Assembly: GCF_017310545.1 (NCBI RefSeq)
Contig: NZ_CP066203.1
Location: 1,736,001-1,800,000, forward strand
Length of the DNA: 64,000 nucleotides
Origin: Methylacidimicrobium sp. B4
GTDB lineage: Bacteria > Verrucomicrobiota > Verrucomicrobiia > Methylacidiphilales > Methylacidiphilaceae
Direction: 5' to 3'
Shown here: piece by piece, positions 51,073 through 59,449 of the stretch
Numbering within the stretch: the stretch's first letter is position 1
Layout of the letters: each line of letters begins with the position of its first letter
The notes under the pieces: model-generated
Told to the model about the DNA's origin: nothing
The model's database searches: none
Seen by the model: only the letters and a program-made list of their open reading frames with translations
Program-made: the position numbers and the translations under genes

Positions 51073-53844
51073 TCATCCCGTATTGCGCAACCCGGCGCTG
51101 ATCCCGTTCACGGTGAGCGCGATGACTCGTCGCAGCGCGCGCTCCTCTTCCTCCTGCCCCGCACCGAGCGAGCGGAGGCGGCGGATCATCTCGACCTGGA
51201 TGTAATTGAGGGGATCCACGTAGGGATTCCGGAGCCGGATCGAACGTTGGAGGACCGGTTCCCGGTCGAGCAGAGCGCCAATTCGGCAGATGGCCAGTAC
51301 CGAAGTGACCGAGCGGTCATATTCGCTCCGAATCTTCGAGAAGATCCGCTCTCGGATCTCCCCATCGCCTACGAGCGAGGCGTAACGCTCTGCGATGCTC
51401 ATGTCGGTCTTGGCAAGGGATTGTTGCGCATTGTCCAGGGTGGTGCGAAAGAACGGCCATTCCTCGTACATCTCCTGAAGCAGCCCGAGCGCTCCCGGGG
51501 ATTCCTCGCAAAAGGAGGCCAAGGCGCCCAGGCCATACCAAGCGGGTAGGACAAAGCGGCTCTGGATCCAGGAAAAAACCCAGGGGATCGCTCGCAGCTC
51601 CTCCAGGGTGTCGACCCGGGAGCGGACGGCTGGTCGGCTGCCCAGGTTGAGCTGCCGCAGCTCGTCGATCGGGGTCGCTTCCTGCCAGAACTGAAGAAAG
51701 GCGGGATCCTGACGCACAAGATCGTGATAGAGAAGAACGCTTTGAGCTGCGATCTCGTCCATGGCGTCGGTCCAGCGGGCCGGCAGATGGGATGGCGATC
51801 GGGAGGCATGGATTCCCGTGAGGGCTCCGTAGGTGATCTGCTGCAGGATGCGAAAGGCCAGGTCGGGGTCGTGGTAGCGGGTGGAGAGCACCTCTCCTTG
51901 CTCGGTAATCCGGATCTTGCCTTCGACTAGCCCGCACGGCTGGGCGAGAATGGCCTGCGCCGCGGGACCTCCCCCTCGGGCGATCGTTCCGCCGCGACCG
52001 TGAAAGAGGATGGGAGTCACCCCGTTCCGGCGGCAAATCTCGACAATGGCCTCTTGCGCCTTGTAGAGCGCCCAGCTCGCTGCGAGATAGCCGCAGTCTT
52101 TGTTGCTGTCGGAATAACCGAGCATCACGATCTGCTCGTTCCCTCGCCGCTCCACCTGCTTCCGATAAGACGGGTGGGTGAGAAGGCTTCGGAGGATCGC
52201 CGGAGCCGCCGCGAGATCATCCAACGTTTCCACCAGCGGTGCGATGGCGAGGTCGACCTGAGCGAGATGGCAGAGAAAAAGCACCTCCAGAACATCGGAG
52301 GGCTCCCGGGTCATGCTGATCACGTAGGCTCCCGCGCACTCCCTCCCATAGAGCGCCTGTGCTCGCGAGACGGTCAAAAGTGAGCCCAGGGCATCACGGC
52401 CCGCCGGGCCGCAGCGCTCCCACAGCCGGCGTAGGTCGCTTGGCGGCGGCTCCCGGAGAAGGGAGGAGAGGACCGTTTCCTTTTGGTCCTCGTCCAGCCG
52501 CGAGTAGTTCTCTACCCCGCCGCAGGAGGGCAGGATCTCGTCGAGCGCCTCTTGGTGCACGCGCGAGTGTTGGCGGATGTCGAGGGCGGCCGTGTGGAGG
52601 CCGAAGACTTGTACCTGTCGCTGGAGCCGGAGCAGGTCTCCATCCGCGAGAACGGGAGCGCGGCCGCGTTTGAGTGTCGCGGCGACGGCGTCGATCTCCC
52701 GGGAGAGATTGCCGAGCGTGAGCTGAGGCTCGGGATGGGGTCCGAACAGGTCGAGCAGGTCGGAGGCCCGGGCGTTCTCCCGCTCCTCCAGAACTTCCTC
52801 GTGCAGTGCGGCCAGCAGCAGGCGATACGGCTCGTTCGGATAGAGGAGAGCGAGACGGTTGCGCTGAAGGATGCGGCGCTCGCGTTGCGAGAAGAGATCG
52901 AGCAGCGTTGCTGCGGAGGGGTCCCGGCGGAGGGAAATGGTCAGGAGGCGAGAAAGCCGGTCGAGGCCCGCGGCGATCTTGGAAAGAGCAAGGCGGCGAT
53001 GGAGAACCAGGCTTTCCGCGGTGATCTCGAAGGTCACCGACGGATGCCCGTCACGATCTCCCCCGATCCAGGAGCCGAACGAGATCCAGCCCTGCGGCGG
53101 GCGCACCGTGGGATAGTGGCGCTCGAGCGCTCTTTCCATCTCGGCCTGCAGGTCGGGGAGGACCTCCCAGAGCGTCGAATCGAAAAACCAGAGACCGGTC
53201 CGAACCTCGTCGAGAACCTGGGGCCGTTCCGTGCGGTTGCGATCCGTCAGCCATAGGGAAGCGATCTCGCTTTCCAGAGAGGAAGACCAGTCGGCCGACG
53301 GATCGAGGAAGCTTTTCTCCTTGTCGCGCAGCAGGTTCGCCAACCGCTGCAGCTTGACGAGGATCGTGCGCCGCTTGGCTTCCGTCGGGTGCGCTGTCAC
53401 GACGAGAGTGATGTGGAGCTTGTCGAGGATCCGTTGCATCTCTTCCTGCTCGACCCCCTTGGCCTTGAGCTCCGCCAGCGCTGCCTCGATCGAGGCGCGC
53501 GGAAAGGGCCCGGATTCCAGTTGCTGCTGCCGGCGCCGACGTAGCAGATCGATCCGGTAGTCCTCCTCGGCCAGGTTCACCAGCTCGAAATAACTGGTGA
53601 ACGCCATGGCGATTTCGTAAGCGAGGGGTGCCGATAGCCGCCTGACCGCGCCGGCAAGGGAGTCGGAGGCGGCGGCTTCCCCGGCCCGACTGGCTTTCGC
53701 GAGCGATCGGATCTCCTCTTCGACGGAAAGCACTTCCTCTCCCTCGATCCTGGCGATCACACGGCCCAGAGCGTCTCCGAGCAGATGAATGGTCCGGGAG
53801 AGGCGGTCGAAATCGTGATCCGGCGGCAGCGGTCTGGAGCTCAT
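51073..53844 (-). CDS. ppc: Phosphoenolpyruvate carboxylase
   Basis: This 923-residue enzyme carboxylates PEP to oxaloacetate, the main anaplerotic step. The catalytic histidine is in LVVTAHPTEAKRRTI, GYSDSNKDCGYLAASW is diagnostic, the glycine loop is FHGRGGTIARGGGP, and the C-terminus is the near-invariant NTG. All main blocks are present. ATG 53844 is preferred over an upstream in-frame start that adds 16 residues. It is divergent from the Xer recombinase. Confidence 0.96.
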   Translation of the reverse strand: MSSRPLPPDHDFDRLSRTIHLLGDALGRVIARIEGEEVLSVEEEIRSLAKASRAGEAAASDSLAGAVRRLSAPLAYEIAMAFTSYFELVNLAEEDYRIDLLRRRRQQQLESGPFPRASIEAALAELKAKGVEQEEMQRILDKLHITLVVTAHPTEAKRRTILVKLQRLANLLRDKEKSFLDPSADWSSSLESEIASLWLTDRNRTERPQVLDEVRTGLWFFDSTLWEVLPDLQAEMERALERHYPTVRPPQGWISFGSWIGGDRDGHPSVTFEITAESLVLHRRLALSKIAAGLDRLSRLLTISLRRDPSAATLLDLFSQRERRILQRNRLALLYPNEPYRLLLAALHEEVLEERENARASDLLDLFGPHPEPQLTLGNLSREIDAVAATLKRGRAPVLADGDLLRLQRQVQVFGLHTAALDIRQHSRVHQEALDEILPSCGGVENYSRLDEDQKETVLSSLLREPPPSDLRRLWERCGPAGRDALGSLLTVSRAQALYGRECAGAYVISMTREPSDVLEVLFLCHLAQVDLAIAPLVETLDDLAAAPAILRSLLTHPSYRKQVERRGNEQIVMLGYSDSNKDCGYLAASWALYKAQEAIVEICRRNGVTPILFHGRGGTIARGGGPAAQAILAQPCGLVEGKIRITEQGEVLSTRYHDPDLAFRILQQITYGALTGIHASRSPSHLPARWTDAMDEIAAQSVLLYHDLVRQDPAFLQFWQEATPIDELRQLNLGSRPAVRSRVDTLEELRAIPWVFSWIQSRFVLPAWYGLGALASFCEESPGALGLLQEMYEEWPFFRTTLDNAQQSLAKTDMSIAERYASLVGDGEIRERIFSKIRSEYDRSVTSVLAICRIGALLDREPVLQRSIRLRNPYVDPLNYIQVEMIRRLRSLGAGQEEEERALRRVIALTVNGISAGLRNTG

Positions 53845-53923
53845 CAGTGGTGAGAATCGAAGGATAGTACACCGCTTTCCTCCCCCTGCCAAAGGAGAGC
53901 GGCACTGCGTCCGACCGATCCAG

Positions 53924-53942
53924 AGAAAACCTGCGGTTTTCT
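53924..53942. promoter_or_regulatory. Perfect inverted repeat in the ppc/xer divergent region
   Basis: AGAAAACC and GGTTTTCT form a perfect 8-bp dyad around TGC, midway between the ppc start and the recombinase start. It could be an operator or a weak terminator; I cannot decide. Confidence 0.35.
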
Positions 53943-53994
53943 TGTGGCCGGAAGCTCGCTCTGCAGGGTACTCTCATTTCTGGGTTCTAGGGAG

Positions 53995-55008
53995 GTGAGC
54001 ACGCGTCGTCAGTCGTCCCCGGAGGGAGGGAAAGAAAAGAGCAAGGACGGGGAGGAGGCGGGGCGAGCCGGATCCGGGCTTCCGGAAAGCCAAGAGCAGG
54101 AAATCGTGAGCTTCCTGGCCTTTCTGCGAGACCAGAAGGGCTATTCCCCCTTTACGGTTCGGAATTACGAGCACGCCTTGCGGGAGTTCGCCCGTTCTCG
54201 GCAGGGACAATCCTGGTGGTCGGTCGGACCGGAGGATCTGCGCAGCTATCTTTACGAGCTTTGCCGCCGGCCGGAATTGGGAGCGGCTTCCCTCCGTGTC
54301 CGGTTTGCCGCGCTTCGCTCATTCTTCGCCCGGGCCGTGCGAGGGAAGCAGATGGCGGACAATCCCGCTCGCTCCCTGAGCCTCCCGCGACTGGCCCGTC
54401 GCCTGCCGATCTTCTTGACGCAAGAGCAGATCTTTCGGCTTCTGGATGCCCCTCGGAGAAAGTGGATCGATCGGCAGAAGAAAAGATCCGTTCGCGGCCC
54501 GGCGTGGAAGGAATGGCAGATGTGGAGGGATCAGGCATGGCTCGAGGTGCTCTATGGCGCGGGCTTGCGCTTGCGGGAATTGACCGGCCTGCGGCGGGGT
54601 GACTTCGATCCCGAGCAGGAGCTCGTCCGGGTGCGGGGGAAAGGGGGAAAGGAGCGGATCTGTCCGGTCGGCCCCTCCGCTACCGAGGCGATCCTTCGCT
54701 ATCGGGAGCTCTGCCCCCACCAGGCCGATGCGCTCTTTGTCTCCGGTCGAGGGAAGCCGCTCTCTCCCCGCTTTGTCGAATCGGCGCTCCGGCTCTATCT
54801 GACGGAGTCGGGCCTGGAAGGGGCGTACAGTCCGCACAAGCTGCGGCACAGCTTCGCGACGCACCTGCTCAACAATGGAGCCGATCTGCGGAGCGTGCAG
54901 GAGTTGCTCGGTCACGCTCGCCTTTCGACCACCCAGATTTACACCGGGGTATCGACCCAGCGGCTGCGAGAGGTCTACCAAGCGGCCCACCCCCGCGCAT
55001 CGGCGTGA
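53995..55008 (+). CDS. Tyrosine recombinase XerC/XerD-like
   Basis: This 337-residue recombinase has an N-terminal SAM-like DNA-binding domain (GYSPFTVRNYEHALREF) and a catalytic domain with the full set of residues. These are Arg in YGAGLRLRELTGL, Lys in GKGGKER, H-x-x-R in HKLRHSFATHLL, His in LLGHARLSTTQIY, and the Tyr nucleophile. It probably resolves chromosome dimers at dif, though no dif site is recognisable here. About 30 charged, unconserved residues precede the domain. The start (GTG 53995 or GTG 53944) is uncertain. The stop overlaps the waaA start (GTGA). Confidence 0.88.
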   Translation: MSTRRQSSPEGGKEKSKDGEEAGRAGSGLPESQEQEIVSFLAFLRDQKGYSPFTVRNYEHALREFARSRQGQSWWSVGPEDLRSYLYELCRRPELGAASLRVRFAALRSFFARAVRGKQMADNPARSLSLPRLARRLPIFLTQEQIFRLLDAPRRKWIDRQKKRSVRGPAWKEWQMWRDQAWLEVLYGAGLRLRELTGLRRGDFDPEQELVRVRGKGGKERICPVGPSATEAILRYRELCPHQADALFVSGRGKPLSPRFVESALRLYLTESGLEGAYSPHKLRHSFATHLLNNGADLRSVQELLGHARLSTTQIYTGVSTQRLREVYQAAHPRASA

Positions 55009-56354
55009 GCTCTCTTGTGAAGGTTCCTCTTCTGCGCTGGGGTTACCGGCTCCTGTTCCCGGTCGTTGCCGGCCTGGCCAGCCCGTACTATCTCCTTCGA
55101 CTCTCCAAGCGGGGCAACCCTCGAGAGGGGTGGACCGAGAGGATGGCCTTCTATCCTCCCTCGATCCGCGATCGGGCGGGGAGGGGAGTAGACCTCTGGA
55201 TCCACGCCGTAAGCGTGGGAGAGGTACTGGTGGCACTCGCCCTGCTACGGGAGCTCAGGCGCAAGGCGCCGCGCCTTCGGGTCGCCTTGAGCGTCACGAC
55301 GATCACCGGCCGGAGGGTAGCCTTGGGCGCTGCGGATGCGCACACGGTCGTTCTCTGGAGCCCCATCGATTTTCCGGGGGTGGTCAAGCGGGCCTTCGAC
55401 CTGTTACGGCCGCGCGCCTTGATCCTTGTGGAGACGGAGGTCTGGCCGAATTATCTTTGGGAGGCCAAGAGACGACGAGTTCCGGTTCTCTTGCTCAACG
55501 CACGCCTCTCTCCCCGGACCGAACGTTGGTACCGTCGCTTTCCCGAGGTGTTTCGGCCTCTTTTGCAAGGGCTTTCGCTCGTGCTGGCGCAGGCGCCGGA
55601 GGACGTCGACCGCCTGGCTGGAGCCGGCTTTCCGCCGGAGCGCATCTTCGTGACGGGAAATCTCAAGTATGACGTCGCCAACGTGGGCAGCGGGCGGGCG
55701 GAGTCGCGCTGCCCTTGGTGGGGGGCATGCGGATGGCCCCCGGACGCCCTCGTTCTGTTGGCGGGCAGCACCCATCCCGGAGAAGAGGAGGTCATGCTCG
55801 ACCTCTACCAGAGCTCGAGAGCTCGCCATCCCAATCTGCGCCTGGTCCTCGCGCCAAGGCATGTCGAGCGGAGCCCAGAGATTCATGCGATCTGTCGGAA
55901 AGCCGGGCTTTCCGTTGCCTTGCGCAGCGACCTTGGGACAATGGGTTCGCCCGGTTCTCCCCCGGATGTCCTGCTTCTGAACACGACGGGGGAGCTCCGC
56001 TTCCTCTACGAGAAGGCAACGGTCGTCTTCATCGGAAAGAGCCTTTGCGCCCATGGCGGCCAGAACTTTTTGGAGGCCGCTTGCGCGGGAAAACCGATTC
56101 TCGTCGGTCCCCACATGGAAAACTTCGCCATGCTCGTTCGGGAATTTCGGAAGGAGCGAGCCCTGCTCCAGGCGGCCGACCGGTCGGAGCTCGCCTCTTT
56201 CCTCGAGGAGCTGCTTGCCTCTGAGGAGATGCGCTTGGAATTCGGAAAGAGAGCGCACGGGGTCTTCGGCAAGAATGTGGGAGCGGCCGCGCGCGCGGCG
56301 GATGTCGTGGTGGGACTGCTTCGGACGCAACCGGAAGTCCGGGCGGGATCATGA
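55005..56354 (+). CDS. waaA: 3-deoxy-D-manno-octulosonic acid (KDO) transferase
   Basis: This 449-residue GT30 enzyme has an N-terminal membrane-associated helix. Its catalytic glutamate lies in WIHAVSVGEVLVA, the later blocks are VETEVWPN, LLNARLSPR and NLKYDV, and the CMP-KDO site region is GGQNFLEAACAGKPILVGPHMENF. It attaches KDO to lipid A precursor on the cytoplasmic face, so the organism makes lipopolysaccharide. The GTG start overlaps the recombinase stop. Confidence 0.94.
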   Translation: MSSLVKVPLLRWGYRLLFPVVAGLASPYYLLRLSKRGNPREGWTERMAFYPPSIRDRAGRGVDLWIHAVSVGEVLVALALLRELRRKAPRLRVALSVTTITGRRVALGAADAHTVVLWSPIDFPGVVKRAFDLLRPRALILVETEVWPNYLWEAKRRRVPVLLLNARLSPRTERWYRRFPEVFRPLLQGLSLVLAQAPEDVDRLAGAGFPPERIFVTGNLKYDVANVGSGRAESRCPWWGACGWPPDALVLLAGSTHPGEEEVMLDLYQSSRARHPNLRLVLAPRHVERSPEIHAICRKAGLSVALRSDLGTMGSPGSPPDVLLLNTTGELRFLYEKATVVFIGKSLCAHGGQNFLEAACAGKPILVGPHMENFAMLVREFRKERALLQAADRSELASFLEELLASEEMRLEFGKRAHGVFGKNVGAAARAADVVVGLLRTQPEVRAGS

Positions 56355-56410
56355 GCCGTCGCGTCTGGACGTTTGACAGGACGGCAGATTCTCTTTCAAG
56401 ATGAAAGGGA

Positions 56411-57415
56411 ATGACCGAGTCTGCTCCGCGGGCCATCGCCAGGGAGATTGCGCTCTCCGTCGAAGCGCTTTCCTACGCCTACGGAAACCGGAAGGTGCTC
56501 GACCTCGTCTCCTTCCAGGTGGAAAAGGGAGAGCTCATCGGAATCCTGGGGCCGAACGGGAGCGGGAAGACAACCCTCTTCCGCCTGCTCTCCACACTTT
56601 ACGTGGCGCCCCCGGGGATGATTACCCTGGCCGACTGCTTCTATCCGATGCAGGCTGCTGCGGCGCGGCGTCGGATGGGCGTCGTCTTCCAGTCCCCCAG
56701 CCTCGACAAGAAGCTCACGGTCGCCGAGAACCTCGTGCACCAGGGTCATCTCTACGGATTGCGCGGGAGCGCATTGCGAGGGAGAGTGGGGGAGCTCCTC
56801 CGCCTTTTCGGCCTGGAAGAACGGTCAGGGGATCTGGTGGAGACCCTTTCGGGAGGACAGCAGCGGCGGGTCGAGGTCGCCAAGGCCCTTCTTCACGAGC
56901 CCGAGTTGCTGCTCCTGGATGAGCCGAGCACGGGAATCGACCCGGCGGCGCGCCGGGATTTCTGGCGACACCTCTTTGCGCTCAAGGAGCAGAAAGGGTT
57001 GACCATTCTCGTGACGACCCACCTGCTCGACGAGGCCGAGCGATGTGACCGGCTTTTGATCTTGGATCAGGGAAAACGGGTGGCCTGGGACACTCCGGGA
57101 CGGTTGCGTGCGCTCATCCCGGGGTCGGTGCTCACTATTCGGTCACCGAAGCTTGCGGAGATCGAGGAGGAGCTGAGACGCCTCTGGCCGGGTTGTATCG
57201 TTCGCCGCGCCGATGGGGCCTTGCGAATCGAGCCCCGCGCCGAGGAGTCGACCGGAGAGGCGATGCGGGATGCGGCGGATCTTCTGCAGCGGTTTGGGGG
57301 AGATGTGACCGCGCTGACGGTCTCTCAGCCGTCCCTGGAGGATGTCTTTCTGCACTTGACCGGGCATCAGTTCGACGGCCAAAAGGAGGGATCGAATGGA
57401 GCCGCGGAAGACTAG
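56411..57415 (+). CDS. ABC exporter ATP-binding protein (DrrA/CcmA-like)
   Basis: This 334-residue ATPase has Walker A GPNGSGKTT, Q-loop FQSPSLDKKLTV, signature LSGGQQRRVEVAKAL, Walker B LLLLDEPSTGID, and the switch histidine in VTTHLLDEAERCD. A C-terminal extension of about 100 residues is typical of DrrA/NodI-type exporters. It pairs with the ABC-2 permease, which starts inside its last 20 bases. Its position before Sco1 and DUF420 suggests a link to oxidase assembly, by context only. Confidence 0.9.
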   Translation: MTESAPRAIAREIALSVEALSYAYGNRKVLDLVSFQVEKGELIGILGPNGSGKTTLFRLLSTLYVAPPGMITLADCFYPMQAAAARRRMGVVFQSPSLDKKLTVAENLVHQGHLYGLRGSALRGRVGELLRLFGLEERSGDLVETLSGGQQRRVEVAKALLHEPELLLLDEPSTGIDPAARRDFWRHLFALKEQKGLTILVTTHLLDEAERCDRLLILDQGKRVAWDTPGRLRALIPGSVLTIRSPKLAEIEEELRRLWPGCIVRRADGALRIEPRAEESTGEAMRDAADLLQRFGGDVTALTVSQPSLEDVFLHLTGHQFDGQKEGSNGAAED

Positions 57416-58196
57416 CGTCGCTTCCGGGAACTTCGGGCTGGGCGTCTACACGCTCTGGAGCCGCGAGGTCGTCCGGTTTCTTCGGCAGAAGAACCGGGTC
57501 GTGGGCGCTCTGGGTACTCCATTGGTCTTCTGGTTCCTGATCGGCTCTGGGGTTGGGAGCTCCTTTCGCACGGGGGGAACCGGTTCCAGCGACTACTTTG
57601 CCTATTTCTTTCCCGGGATGCTGCTTCTGGTCGTCCTCTTCACCGCCATCTTTTCGACCATCTCCTTGATTGAAGATCGTCGGGAAGGCTTCTTGCAGGC
57701 GGTGCTCGTGGCTCCCGTCCCTCGGTCGGCCGTTGTCGCCGCAAAGCTTCTGGGGGGAATGACGCTGAGCGTCCTCCAGTGCGTGTTGATCTGCGTTTTG
57801 GCGCTCCCCTTGGGTCTCCGCTTTTCTCCGGGGTCCTTTGTCCTCGTGGTCGCGACCCTCTGTCTGTTGGGGCTTGCGCTCACCGGCCTCGGGTATCTTC
57901 TCGCCTGGCCCCTCGATTCGGTTCAGGGTTATCACGCCCTCATGAACCTGTTGCTGATGCCTCTGTGGCTTCTCTCCGGGGCTCTCTTCCCGCCGGAAGG
58001 CTCGGTCGGCTGGATGCGGCTGATCATCCATGCCAATCCCCTCTACTACGGGTTAGAGCTCTTGCGGGCGGCGCTCCGGCCGGATCGGCCGGGGGCGCCC
58101 CTTTGGCTCTTCGGAGCGATCACCCTCCTCTTTACCGTTGCGGTGGGCTTGGCGGCGGTCGTGATCACCGATCGGGTCCGGGTGAAGCATCCATGA
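57396..58196 (+). CDS. ABC-2 type transporter permease
   Basis: This 266-residue protein has six hydrophobic segments and the ABC-2 family motif EDRREGFLQAVLVAPVPRSAV between helices 2 and 3. LSGALFPPEGSVGWMRLIIHANPLYY is near the end. It forms the membrane part of the exporter with the preceding ATPase; substrate unknown. The start overlaps the ATPase gene by 20 bases and the stop overlaps the Sco1 gene start (ATGA). Confidence 0.9.
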   Translation: MEPRKTSVASGNFGLGVYTLWSREVVRFLRQKNRVVGALGTPLVFWFLIGSGVGSSFRTGGTGSSDYFAYFFPGMLLLVVLFTAIFSTISLIEDRREGFLQAVLVAPVPRSAVVAAKLLGGMTLSVLQCVLICVLALPLGLRFSPGSFVLVVATLCLLGLALTGLGYLLAWPLDSVQGYHALMNLLLMPLWLLSGALFPPEGSVGWMRLIIHANPLYYGLELLRAALRPDRPGAPLWLFGAITLLFTVAVGLAAVVITDRVRVKHP

Positions 58197-58894
58197 GCGA
58201 AAAGGTGAAGCGGCGGTTCGGGGTCGGGCTGATCCCCTTCGGGCTGGCGGCGGCCGTGCTCCTCTCCCTCTTCCTGAGCCTGGGCTATCATGCACTCCTT
58301 CATCGGAAGCCGGGGGGCATGGCGCTACCCGTCCTGCGGCGGGTCGAGTCGTTTTCGTTGACCGACTCATCGGGAAAGACGGTGACTCGGGAAGACTTGC
58401 AGGGGAAAGTCTGGGTGGCGGATTTCATCTACACCTCGTGTCCCGGGCCCTGTCCGGCGGAGACGGTCCGGATGAAGGAGATTCAAGATCTCGTGGCGGG
58501 CCTGCCGGATGTCCGGCTGGTTTCATTTTCCGTCGATCCGGGGATAGACACGCCCGAGGTGCTTGCGCGCTATGCGCAAGCCCACGGAGCCGACCCAGCC
58601 AGATGGTTCTTCTTGACAGGTACGGTCAAGGAGATCTGGCGACTGGCCTCAGAGAGCTTCGCCTTTGCCGTAGGAGATAACCCTCCTAACCGTCCGGCCG
58701 AGGAAGGCCCGGTTTTTCATTCGACCCAATTTGCGCTGGTCGACCAGGCTGGACGGATCCGGGCCTATTATGACGGATTGCTCTCGGCTACGCCGGCACG
58801 GGTGGCTCAGGACATGCGGGCGCTTCTCGAAGAAGAGCCCGGGAACCTACCGGAGAGGGGTCCGTCCGTCCCGATCGGGGGAGGAGGCAGGTAG
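58193..58894 (+). CDS. Sco1/SenC family copper chaperone or thioredoxin-like protein
   Basis: This 233-residue protein has one N-terminal membrane anchor (about residues 16-36) and a periplasmic thioredoxin-like domain. The copper-binding C-x3-C is in YTSCPGPCP and the distal histidine is in VFHSTQFAL. Sco proteins deliver copper to, or reduce, the CuA site of cytochrome c oxidase. It is translationally coupled to the ABC permease and followed 2 bases later by the DUF420 gene, which supports a role in oxidase biogenesis. Confidence 0.9.
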   Translation: MSEKVKRRFGVGLIPFGLAAAVLLSLFLSLGYHALLHRKPGGMALPVLRRVESFSLTDSSGKTVTREDLQGKVWVADFIYTSCPGPCPAETVRMKEIQDLVAGLPDVRLVSFSVDPGIDTPEVLARYAQAHGADPARWFFLTGTVKEIWRLASESFAFAVGDNPPNRPAEEGPVFHSTQFALVDQAGRIRAYYDGLLSATPARVAQDMRALLEEEPGNLPERGPSVPIGGGGR

Positions 58895-58896
58895 CC

Positions 58897-59325
58897 ATGG
58901 TTTCGCATCTCCCCGCGGTCAACGCCAGTCTCAATGCCCTCACCGCATGTTTTCTTCTCGCTGGGTTTGTGGCGATCAAGCGCGGGCAGATCCCCATGCA
59001 TCGCAACTGCATGATCGCGGCCTTTGCCACCTCCATGGTGTTCTTGGCCTGCTACCTGGTGTACCATGCCATACACGGGGCGACCGCATTCCCCCGGCAT
59101 GACTGGTCGCGGCCCCTCTACTTTACGATTCTGATCTCGCACACCTTCCTTGCGGTCGTGAACCTCCCCGCCATTTTCGCGGCGCTCTACCTCGCCTCCA
59201 AGGGACGTTTTGCCGCGCACGCCCGGGTCACCCGTCTGCTTTGGCCTTCCTGGATCTACGTCTCGGTGACCGGGGTGCTGGTCTATTTCATGCTTTACCA
59301 CTGGTTCCGCGCCTCCGCGTCCTAG
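58897..59325 (+). CDS. DUF420 family membrane protein
   Basis: This 142-residue protein has four hydrophobic segments and the DUF420 pattern of histidines: MHRNCMIAAF, YHAIHG, ISHTFLAVVNLP, and HARVTRLLWPSWIYVSVTGV. DUF420 genes recur next to cytochrome oxidase and Sco genes (CtaM-like), so a role in heme-copper oxidase assembly is likely. It ends the ABC-Sco-DUF420 unit. Confidence 0.87.
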   Translation: MVSHLPAVNASLNALTACFLLAGFVAIKRGQIPMHRNCMIAAFATSMVFLACYLVYHAIHGATAFPRHDWSRPLYFTILISHTFLAVVNLPAIFAALYLASKGRFAAHARVTRLLWPSWIYVSVTGVLVYFMLYHWFRASAS

Positions 59326-59449
59326 CTCGCTTCGTTGGCGGGCACAGGCGGGAGGATCTGGAGCCCGCGGGTCGGTGCCAGCGGTTGCTCGACAGAAGCG
59401 AGAGAGACGCGGTATCGTCGCGACGAGGAGTTGCTTGGGGATTACGGAG

